Assembly (NCBI GenBank): GCA_000727475.1
Contig: KL647338.1
Span: forward strand, 105,241 to 169,240
Length of the DNA: 64,000 nt
Direction of reading: 5' to 3'
Source: Sarcocystis neurona
Taxonomy: Eukaryota; Apicomplexa; Conoidasida; Eucoccidiorida; Sarcocystidae
Shown here: positions 34,260 through 44,399 of the stretch, piece after piece
How the letters are laid out: every line of letters starts with the position of its first letter
How positions within the stretch are numbered: position 1 is the stretch's first letter
Program-made: the position numbers and the translations under genes
Notes under the pieces: model-generated
Seen by the model: the letters and a program-made list of their open reading frames with translations, nothing else
Database searches by the model: none
Told to the model about the DNA's origin: nothing

Positions 34260-36050
34260 TCTACACGGCCTGATGCTCTGTTGAGTAGAGCGCTGCGCGC
34301 CCTGGGACTGAAGGCGCTGTCTTCCCAACACAGTAGACACAGTCCAAGAAAAATATGAACAATTACTGAACAAAGACTAGCGCCACTCTGAAGTTGCATA
34401 TAGTATTGGAACCAGATGCGTGTCGCTACGACCTAAGTTGATGCGTAATCCACTTCTGCAATCACCTGTGGTAGATGACGTGGTACAGATGGCAGCACCC
34501 GCGTGCCTAATGGACATGCAGTGGAAATGCAGTTCATCGGCTTTTTTTTTCCATAGCCATTTGCAGCCACCCGTATGAAAAAGCGTTTCACCGGTGTTGT
34601 GCATTCGTTGGTTCGCGCACGTTTGAGATACATACCCCGCGCGTGACAACGGAGGGCCACCACGTATCCGCTCTAAGTCCTGAGAGATACCTACCTTCGT
34701 CGTCGTGGTGCACCGCCAGGGGTGGTATAAGATTTCGATTACATGAGCACGAGGCCACCAAAGAAATGCAAATACGTAGCAACGTCACAAGTGATACAGC
34801 GATATCAAGAAATACGAACAGCCCCAAGAGACAAACATGTGTGTGGGCATGGACAGAGCGTGTGACTTCTCACGCCTCACGATATATGTGTAATCACTTC
34901 GAGGTGTGTGTGAGAATTGCAGCCCATTCACTGTTTTTTCCTGAAACAATGAGGAACAACGCCAATTCTTCAACTCTCTCCTCTCAAGCAGTATAATTTT
35001 TTGGTTTTTTAGATAGAGACAATCTTTTCGTCACTTTTACTAGATATCAACAGGGCCGCCATGAGAACAGCAGCCGAAACCACCAACCTGACCACTTGTT
35101 TCCTTGTCTACTTCATCGACGACGGTGCGGGTGCGGGATCCGCAGCTAGAGCCGTTAAACCATTCTTTTTGATACTGAGTTCACGGAAACATACGAACAA
35201 AGAGGAACGGAAGTCGCAACAGCGCATGTGATGGCGCGAAGGACTTCAGTGACTGATCACGAACATGGAGTACAACAGAGAATGTCCGCGTCCGCACTGA
35301 TCCGTCGTGCTGAGGCTACAGTAGCTTCCGCTACACCGCGATGGTCATGGGCAAAGCAATTTCATCCCTGCCACATACGTTTGCACAGGAGAAGAGCGAA
35401 CGTGATTCGTACCCTCTCTTCTCTCCTCCGCGCAATCGACGCTAGAGCCACACCAAAGGAGGATCGTGGCTACCAGGAGGATGTTAAGAAGCGGTAAGCG
35501 CGACATTGGTGGTAATACGATTTCGTTGCGCGACGACGTCGTCCAGGGAGAAAGGCTGGTAAGGGATAGATTTGTGTACCTGCGACACAGCTTTGTCTTG
35601 TCTAAAAGAGCAGGCTTCCACACTTGAGCGACAACTTCAAGAGGTGTGATTCTTTAAGAAATGTGACAAAGATGACGACGATATCAATGCTGGAGCCCCC
35701 ACGACTGGCTGCGGTCACCGAGTCACACCAGTAATAATCTGAGGCATTTCTTCCCATTGGGGCACTATGCGAGATGTTGCACTGAAACAACTAGTTGTGC
35801 CAACATTGCAGTAACGCACTAGCTTCAGCCGACGCCTCGGCAACGCAGTTGGCGACTGGACCACCCTTATGGAGTGTGCCTTGTGGGTCGCAAACAGCTC
35901 TCGGCGAAGCGTCTCCTTCCCCACGCGACTGCTTCGCTCAGTTCACTTTTCCTTTGCTTATTCTTCGTACCTTACCAGCTTGGTCCAAAAATGGCTTTGA
36001 AGACGTCTCGCGATACCGTCTCTTTGAAGCTGCATATTTGTAATATTGGT
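34260..36050 (-). pseudogene. SAG-like surface antigen unit R3 (3' end disrupted)
   Basis: The leader exon at 35,345-35,506 is intact. Downstream: CDFRSSLFVCFREL near 35,190, VVSAAVLMAALLISSK near 35,060, THMFVSWGCSYF (34,785-34,860) and AAICTTSSTTGDCRSG (34,440-34,500). After the segment with SQGAQRS near 34,300 the match to L2 stops and copy C begins, so the ICVFRY block is missing. The unit is therefore incomplete even if the leader is functional. Confidence 0.55.
35345..35506 (-). CDS. Signal-peptide exon of SAG-like unit R3
   Basis: The ATG at 35,506 gives MSRLPLLNILLVATILLWCG, then SSVDCAEERREG, ending in a 53-residue frame with the same length and stop position as L1 and R1 although about a third of residues differ. 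The signal core and the Cys after the cleavage site are kept. GTACGAAT occurs at 35,405-35,412 after the REG codons, matching the other copies. It would direct a surface or secreted protein, but the rest of the unit is truncated by copy C. Confidence 0.55.
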   Translation of the reverse strand: MSRLPLLNILLVATILLWCGSSVDCAEERREGTNHVRSSPVQTYVAGMKLLCP

Positions 36051-36299
36051 ACCATTGACACTTCACATTCACGCGTCGGTGCTCGTTTATGCTCGTTTAT
36101 TTGTGCTCTTTCGCGGTCACACGACGCAACCCGCATACAACGCAAGCACGCACGTGCAAGTCTATCTGAGGACCGACGTATGGTCGGAATTTGACATGTC
36201 CTGGGCACCTCAGAAGCGAATCACGACTCGGTTCGCACAACAGTCTGTTCAGGATGCCATTTTTTGACTCGTCCCTCCACGCACATGATACCATCCGCT

Positions 36300-37790
36300 A
36301 GCCTACTAACGCCCTCTCTTTTCAAGAGGTTGAAGTCCGCTGCTTCACGGCACTTGATGTGGAGCTGAAGTGCAACACTGTTGTATTCTGTTGCGCAAGT
36401 ATTCCGGCCCAGATAACGAAATAGCAAGTATTGGTGAGAAAGCGGGTCACCAAGCTACTCACGAAGCGGTGGGGTTCTTAACGCTGCACTACTAGTGATT
36501 GAGCCACGCTCAACAACAGATCACCCACAGATCGGCGGTCTCTGAGTTCAGGGACATCCAAAGACCCAAATCAAGCAAACAAGAAAGCGGTTGTACGCAC
36601 AGCAATGGGGGATATTGGATGGCCTCTGATTTCTTTACCTCCGACTTTGACGCCCTGATATATCTCTGTTCGCCTTTGCAGTCCTCGAGTTCTATCTTCC
36701 TTAGCCACCACCTGAAACATGTGACCTGGTCGCACTGTTAAAATCAGTAGAACGCGGCCCTTGGTAGTGGAGGCTCTGCCTCTACTGCGTCGATTTCCTC
36801 CGGATACAGTAGGCAGGGTCCTGAAGAAATAGGAACCTTTTCCGAGCGAAGACTACCCGACTCGGAACCGCTGCAGGTAGGCGTGGAGCTGGAAGCACAT
36901 TGCTGCCATCGCAGATGATGCTTAATTCACTTCTGTAATCACCTGTCGTAGACGACGTAGTACAAGTTGCAGCGCACGCGCACCCACCGAGCCTCCAGTG
37001 CAAAAAGCACTACGGCGACTTACTTTTCGCGTACTAAAATGCAGTTCAGAGCAGATAAGCGCTCCTCATCTGTTTTGTCGTTGATTCAGGCAAAGCTGGC
37101 ACACGCACAGCACGTGCTCGACGCCTCCACGGTCGAGGTACGCTAAGAGCCGTGGTATAGAAATTTCGGTCACGTTAGTATGTGACCAGCCATTCAAGAC
37201 AAATATGTGACTGTAACACTTCACCGGTGATAGAACATTATAATGCAGTGCCGGCGGAGCCAAGCGACAAACAAGTGTACGCGTGTCAACAGAGATTGCG
37301 AGATAACCCCCGTCAACCTGTCCATTCCTTCCGCCCTATTCACACTGTTCATATGCAGCCTTGAAGCGCAGCCCCCCCGCTTTTAGCTGTCTTCCGCTAA
37401 GCAGTACAGTCCTATTCTCATGCAGGCGTCTTCTCCATTGTCCCTTTTTCCTATTCGTTATTGCAGCCATGAGAAAAATTGCCGCAACAAGCCATCTGAC
37501 ACGGTGAATCCCTATCGACTTCGCCCGCAGCGGCGCTGGACCCGCAGATATACCCGCTAAGACATGGAGATCCTTTCCTGAATCCGCGCAAGCACACGGC
37601 CACAGGGGAGGGCAGAACCGGACAGAGTAGAAGGACAGTCACTTGAAGGGCTATACTACTGAGCACAAACTTGTGACTCGGATAAAAATTCTCCTTGTCC
37701 CCACCGGTGTCTCACACACACAAAGCGACAGGCATCGTTACAGAGTGAGAGTCACGAACAACGCAATTCAATCTCGGCCGCGTGGGCCGG
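36300..37790 (-). pseudogene. SAG-like unit R4 (5' end missing)
   Basis: It has CPVLPSPVAVCLRGFRKG and CGSSAAAGEVDRDS (37,530-37,620), FLMAAITNRKKG (near 37,465), SQSLLTRVHLFVAWL (about 37,270), AATCTTSSTTGDYRSELS (36,925-36,985) and CFRWWLRKIELEDCKG (near 36,700). The match to other units begins at about 37,780, so the leader exon and 5' flank are gone and the second array starts there. It is a truncated pseudogene marking the right edge of the SAG-like array. Confidence 0.6.
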
Positions 37791-38304
37791 AAGAACTGAC
37801 TGCTTGTGGGAAGGAGCCCAGGCACGACGAACAGCTGGGATATTTTTCCTCATGATGCAAAGGAATTTCGGCGCAGCAATGCGCCTGTTTCGCCCGTTGG
37901 TGGAGGCCGGAGGTGAGCGGCACCGGAGGTTTGCTTATGAGGAAAGGTGAATGCAATCTTCTGACTGTGTAGAGAGGAGGGGAGACTGCGGCAACGCGGT
38001 CCGAGGACGAGAAGGAGTCACCAGGCATGCTGAGTGATTCGCTGCGGCTACGCGTGAGAAGGGTTGGGGCGGTACATCCATTACACACGTTGCAGGACGA
38101 GGGAGCACTGCGGGTCAAGCCAACTGCAGAAGGCTCACAAGGGGTGCCATTTAATACAAGGTTGTAAGTATAGATCCCTATTCTACATCTGACAGCGCAC
38201 CGCCACTGCACTCTTGCATAATTTCCTAGCAAGCACGTTGTCGTATATCCTTCAGTATCTATGAGGATGAGACAGGCTGCAGGAAGCGCGCTGTCGAGGA
38301 ACAC
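37768..38304 (-). CDS. Candidate ORF, 178 codons, in second array
   Basis: The longest open frame of the second array, starting with a hydrophobic SALPAACLILI stretch and continuing Ser/Pro/Cys-rich to LTSGLHQRAKQ. The last part aligns with - strand frames of the other units (RLHQQIKT, SLHQQTKT), which favours this strand if any is coding. The frame overlaps the R4 boundary. No domain is recognised and chance cannot be excluded. Confidence 0.25.
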   Translation of the reverse strand: MFLDSALPAACLILIDTEGYTTTCLLGNYARVQWRCAVRCRIGIYTYNLVLNGTPCEPSAVGLTRSAPSSCNVCNGCTAPTLLTRSRSESLSMPGDSFSSSDRVAAVSPPLYTVRRLHSPFLISKPPVPLTSGLHQRAKQAHCCAEIPLHHEEKYPSCSSCLGSFPQAVSSSGPRGRD

Positions 38305-40362
38305 CCCGCGAAAGAGCTGCGATGTAGGTCACTGCCGACTCGTTGGTCTGCCACTGCTATTCTGGTACATGACAACAGCTGCGTTTCCGAGTGTGTCAGA
38401 AGCGAATGCTGTTAGTATCGACAATCGGCATAGTCTTTGCGATTAGGGGGCCTTCACGTGCAGAAAGTGTTCGAGCGGAGACACTAGAGTCTTGATGATA
38501 TTTGGTTGGAGGGAACAGCGTGTAAAGAGCACGTAACGGTTTATCTTGCTACTGCATGGTAGAAAGGGTAGATAATTACGCGGGTCACGCCTGCAGTACG
38601 TCAGCGATGTTCTTGGTCTTCTCGGCAAAAGCATCACTCAGGATTTATATTGTTGTCGTACTGAAGGGCTGCGTAAACCCTGTGCCACAGCTAATGAATG
38701 GCATTACAGAAGCTAGAGCTTCAAGCTAATTTGCGCGGTCGGACCGCGGAAAGGTGGCTAGGTTCTTGTTTCGGTCCTGCAAATATTCTCTCGGTTTTTG
38801 TGCATGACAGACAAAATAACACACGGCAGCGAGCCAACTGCCCCAGCGACGCACCTGCTGCGTCAGGCGAAAGAGCTCAAAATCTTTGTCCAGGCGCCAT
38901 GTCTGTTCGCCGTAGAGAAGAAGAGAATGGCGATTTGCGGTGAACGCGCCGGCGTGCAACACGCCCTCCATTCTTCGCCGCGAAAGAATCAACGTCGTTC
39001 CCGAAAGTGTACGCGAGGTTGTGTTCATGGTGGATACGGAACCGTTTGTCTTGTGCGAAGGACAGAGAGTCGAGGTTGACAGCAGACGGCGAGAACGTTA
39101 TTGTGTCTCCTGGGTGTTGTGACAGTACCGGGAAGTGTATTCATGTGGGGACGGGGTGCATCATTCTTAAGGATTCTTCACCCTGTGCATTTTCACAGGC
39201 CGGAAACGCGCAGCGTAAACGGTATACCAGCAATAAAGAATTCCGGCGTCTGTCAGAGACTCTTAGAACAAGAGAAAAAACGTCGGCTGAGATCTGCAGT
39301 GGTGCGCACGCTGGACGCTGTGGTAGTTTCAAAAAGCATCGGTAATTGCCACCATTCTGGTCGCACGTCTAAATCGTCGGTAACAGATCACCATCATCGT
39401 TGAGGAACGTAAACAAGGCACGCAAGAGGGAGACGGATGTGGAGTCTCGTTTATCATGATAGAGAGCAGCTAGATTTTGCAGGTAGGAAGCGCGTCCGGT
39501 GCCTTTGCGGAGTCATGCCCTGTCTGTAGCAGCACGAGAGAGAGCGAAGGGAACAGCGTGGAAATGCGGTGTCATCATGAGAAGGAAATACGTACACACC
39601 GGGACGTGTCTTTATTTGCTGGTGGAGACGCGCTGCACAGAACCTTTTGCAGCGGATGGCGAGCTGATTACCCGTAGAGGGGAGGCCGGAGGGGATTGTG
39701 AGGAGGGACAATAGACGCAGTAGCCGACGCGGCGTCCACTGTTTGATGAGTAATTCAGGAGGTGAGATCATGGGGTGTGGTACGAGTGGTGAAACGGAGG
39801 GGTGCAGAAGCTGTTTCCAGAGATGCGCACCAGATTAAGGACACCAACGCGAGCACACGAGAGTCGCGTGCAGTGAGAGGGACAGCCGTGAATTTTAACT
39901 GTGTAGGAAGGAAGGGTCACTGCGCTTACGAAGTGGCAAAGAAGGAGGAATGCGTCAGACGTCATCGATGACTGGGTGTCGTTGCGATTCGGGAAAAGAT
40001 TTGTGCACACCGGGCCTGGACCAAGTTGTATTCAACGCGTGTGCTGCGCCTCACACCGTCTGCCAGAGGCTCACATAGTGACGGCATTTAATAACAGCCA
40101 CAATGTTTCCCATAGTGTGGCACTTCCATATTTGAGAGCCATTGTCGGGGCCCGGAGAGAAACGCTGTTGTGCGGCTTCGGGACACATAGGTGGCGGTGA
40201 GTACTGGAGAAAACGCATGAGGGCAGGTGGGCTGGGAGACAGTTGCAACGTCCGCCACTGATTACTCGTCGCTTTTCCAGTTTCCTTCTGATTTGCGGCA
40301 AACAGCAGCTTAAATACACGTGTCGTAACCGAGCTCCACCAGTGTTGTGCGTACGACCCTCC

Positions 40363-40399
40363 AAGGATGGTACGTCATTTTGAGTGACGTACCATCCTT
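40363..40399. other. Perfect 15-bp stem, 7-base loop hairpin
   Basis: AAGGATGGTACGTCA (40,363-40,377), loop TTTTGAG, then TGACGTACCATCCTT (40,385-40,399). The arms are exact complements. Each arm ends in a TGACGTAC or GTACGTCA element at the loop side, a shape like a cyclic-AMP-response-type site. No T-run follows, so a simple terminator role is not indicated. Confidence 0.95.
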
Positions 40400-42770
40400 C
40401 ATGATCTCACGTGTAGTCGCTATGATGTTTAGGGTTAGGGGATTTGTTTTCAGAGCGCAGCGGAGGAGCAGCACGGAAGGTTGCATGGGATTTCTAGGCG
40501 GTGGGCCGGCGAAGTGGACACGACGTTTCACGCCATCAGTAGCATTCGACTAAAACTGGCCTTTGTAATCCCACATGCGATCCTTCAGGTCGCTCGGTTC
40601 TGTGTTCGACTTACGGTGATCGTCCCTCACAAGTCAGCGTGCTACACTGCAGGAGATGCTTCTAACGCAGTGTATCGCGAACAACGAGTGGCCTGGAGTG
40701 CTATAGAGTCGCCGATCTGGATCTTGAGAGCCCAGCTGCAGAGAGTAGGTGGTGATGTAGACGCGACGGGGAAGGCACCCTATCCCGTAACTGTACATGA
40801 GACACCAAATGGAAAACGGGAGAAACCTAGTCTACTTTTTGTGTCTAACTGCTCTGTCCTTCGAATGGTATCTTGCTGTGCAGAAGAAGATCAGCACATG
40901 TGTTAAAATAGGGTACCGTGCAGATATGTGGAGCACCATATGGAAGGAAGACCAGTGTCTAGAAATGCAGTTGAAAAATGTTAGCCCGTCACCGTGTCCT
41001 GTCACCACAGAGGGGTACATTTTTGTGACGGTCAGTCGCTGTAGCGTATTGCAACAGGTGCTTCGTAAAATTCTCCGCAAAGGAAGTACAGCGATTTCCA
41101 GACGTACGGGAGGCTGCGTGGCTACGGCGATCAAGAGGATTAGACAGTGTAGAAGGATCGTTGTTTCGACACTAGAAGAAGAAACTCAGGGCGTCAGAAC
41201 ATCCTGGCGCAACCACAAAACTGGAGAGGAGTCGAATAGTGTAATGTTGCGGGGTCGGCTGGGACGTAGCAGAAGATTTATACCCGTCGTCTTGTAGAAA
41301 CGTCAGAAAAGCGTAAGCAGGAAGGCCCGCGAGAGATGCAAAGATCCTCCTTCGGAGTACAGACTCCGAGAGCAAGAACAATTCCTGGGCTGTAAACTGT
41401 AGAGGTGGCGTGTGTTGAAATGCGCGGCGATAAGGGATGGCGTCGCACTGGTTAGTATTCTGCCCTCACATGGGAATCAATGACCACAGATGTATGGATT
41501 CGTGAAAGAATAGAAAACGGAAACAGAAGAGCGAGACGCAGATCAGGCCTCAGTTATGACAGTGAAAGGCAGGCACACCTTGAAGGATCTAAACTTCATA
41601 CCTTGAAGGTATATCAGGGTTTTCCTGTACGTCGGAACTCGAAAAGCGGCACAGCGAGGCACAATGGAAACTAGATGTCTCAATGACAAGCAGGTACGTG
41701 TATTTGCTGACCTGAGCCTTCCCTGTTCCTGGAAACTGCTGCGCGGCATGACACCTTGTGCGTTGGGCGATGAATCACTTGCGTGTGCAGGGTGGAGCGG
41801 GCGGGAGAGAAAAAGAAGCATCTAGAAAAGGGGTCGGAACGACTGACGTCGCGGTCACTGCTGGTGGGACGTTTGTGAGCGAGCGGGAGCAGTGGGGGTA
41901 TCGGGGGATGGGAGACGAAGAATTGTCGGCGCAGTCGTCGGTGTCGTCCGCAGGACGAGACAGACGGGAACCGAACCAGGCGAAGAATTCGCTTTTGGAA
42001 AGAGGGACCTCCGGCAGGTTCGAATGCAGAGGAACGAAGGAATGTTGCGATGACGAAGTCCCAAAGGGGGGGAAGGTGCCAGACGTCACGGGGGAATCCG
42101 GCGAGCTTTTGCAGGATACCTGTACTAGGAACGCTTCCTCAGGGTTTCCGAGAGGAGGCACACTGCGGCTGCAACGCTCACGAGATGTTGGTATGCAATA
42201 TTAGTTGGTAAGAACAAAATTCTAGATATGTTTGGTGAGAATCTCCATTCTACGCCTCAGCCGCACGGTTGGATTCCGAGTGTGGACGTTGTTACGCATG
42301 TTCTGGTCTCTAATGTGGCGGTGAGCGCTGTAAACGAGGGACGAGCACAAAGTTCTAGCGGGCCACCTATGACGTCGGTCGCCAGCTGTTTGTCGTTTCT
42401 GCCGCTGCCGTCTTGATTACGCATACAGATGCGTGTGCGAGTGTGTCAGGAGAGACACATACTAGCTTGCGAATTGAAATGCAGAAGGAGGGTGCGCAGT
42501 ACTGGTATATGAAGGCCGAGGAATACGGGGACTCTGAACACCACGCTGATCCTTTGTTTATCCAGTGAGGCTCTTACAAAGGATGGTCGTGTGCAGAGGG
42601 TGGTCGAAGAAGGACACTGACAGCCTGGATGAATTTCGGACGGGCGGAAGGACGCACAGACTGCTGTTTATGCTTTCAGTAGCATCAGCATTAAAAAGGA
42701 GACCAATGAACTGCTTTTGTCTGGTGAACGGTCAATCAGTGTTGTTTTCAGCCTTCTTTGGCACGCTCAC

Positions 42771-42895
42771 AGTTGGCGATTCCTATTCTCGTATCCCGGG
42801 AAAGGCCGCAAAATTCAGTATCTCCAGGGATTAGTTGGCGACTCCTTATTGCTGCACGTGGGGAAGGACCGCAAAATACAGTATCTCCGAAGACC
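42771..42895 (+). repeat. 62-63-bp tandem duplication
   Basis: Units start at 42,771 and 42,833, each AGTTGGCGA(T/C)TCC followed by an (A/T)GCAC/GTATC-type middle and CCGCAAAAT(T/A)CAGTATCTCC. The second unit carries one extra base. A 63-codon + frame reads GRKIQYLQG and then DRKIQYLRR across them. Confidence 0.9.
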
Positions 42896-43071
42896 AATGA
42901 TGATGTAGCGTCACTCCCCGAGAGCGTGACCCACCTCCAATTGCAGACAGTACGCTATGTTGCAAGCGCAATTATGCACACATTCTATCCCATTATCGTA
43001 CACAACAGACCAAATAGCAGATAACAGAAAGCCATTCTACCGCACAAGCCCAGATGTTCCGTCTTCGGATT

Positions 43072-43180
43072 GATATTTGCTGATGAGAAGACGTAGGTAG
43101 AGAGAGAAATTATAGTGTAGACATGATACTCGCTGACGAGGAGACGTTCACGACGTAGGTTGAGAGAGTGTAGTGTACAT
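43072..43180 (+). repeat. 53-bp tandem duplication
   Basis: GATATTTGCTGATGAG at 43,072 is repeated as GATACTCGCTGACGAG at 43,125, and each copy continues to a GTAGGT(A/T)GAGAGAG core and a TAGTGTA end. The second copy has a small insertion. Confidence 0.85.
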
Positions 43181-44399
43181 ATGCTGAACAGAATGTGGAA
43201 TAAAGAGCAGCCTATGTCGCTTATGTGTGTGGGCGAACCACGGTCTCCAGCGTCCACATGAATAGAGAACGTTTGAATCGCCATGACCTAGCTCGGTCGC
43301 AACCCGTCGAACGCTTGCGCGAGTCTCATTGCAAGCGAGGTGTCTCAATGGAAGGCACGTACATACATATCCCACCCCAACGGGGGTTTTCGTCTGTTGG
43401 TGGAGACTACCACGCCGAACGGCAAACTGCGGAGGGGACTGCGAGCTGCCAACGCGCAAAAGCTACTGCGGCGGGCGTTGCGAATTGAGGTGGCACAGAG
43501 TGGGCTGCAAGGACTGCCGTTAGCGTCACGATTCGCGGGGCGTATTGCAGCGAGCAGCAGCAGGTGGAATGTGCTGAGTTTGGAGACGGGTTAACGTAGA
43601 CGCAGTAGTCGTCGTGATTCACCCAAACAGTAAGATCCGACGTCGTTGAGGTGAGGGACTCGCGTTTGGAGGAGGAGACAGCCGTTTGTTCCGGCTGTGT
43701 AGGAAGGAGGGGATGCTGCCGTGGGGAAGTCTGAAAAAGGGTAGAAGGCTTCATGCTTGGTGGGAGTTTCGTCATTATTGTACTTGAGGAAGATGCGTAC
43801 GCAGGAGACGCTTTTTGCGCGTTCGGGGAAAGAGGGGTCCTGCGGGCCAAGATGTCTGCATGACGTGCACATAATAACGACACTTAACTGCTTTTGTTCT
43901 GCAAAGCCTCCCGAACTACCTCCCCGAGAGTAGCATTTTCAGTATTCCAGAGCTCTCAGTGAACTGCTAGCAGAAATGTTTTTGCGTTCCTTCCGGGCAC
44001 CTAGGAGCAGGATAGCACTGCAAAAATGGCATGGACAAAGAGTATTCGCTGGATGGCTGCCATGTGGGCCACTGACACTTCGCCACCTTGGCATAATCTC
44101 TCGGATCTGCTGCAACTCCTAGCTTGTGTGGACATGTTAGTGGCGATGCTGATTAATGTTGACGACAGGGACGCGGAAGAACCGCACCTCACGGAGAGTG
44201 ACAAGTGGGGACTACCTCGAGGAGCAACAACGACACGTGTCGTCGTGGGGAAATTTGATGTGGAATGGGTATGGTTAATGCACACTGGGTGCTCAGTAGG
44301 AAAGGCGATCAGGGAGGAACATTGAACTTTGGATAATATTGTGGCAGAAGGTAGAGACAAGAGGACGATGGATCACGACCTCACTTGTTTCTGAAATAC

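Noticed and set aside
41758..42204. 148-codon + frame and 128-codon - frame overlapping
   Set aside because: The purine-rich strand has few stops by composition alone; both strands are open, so neither is informative.
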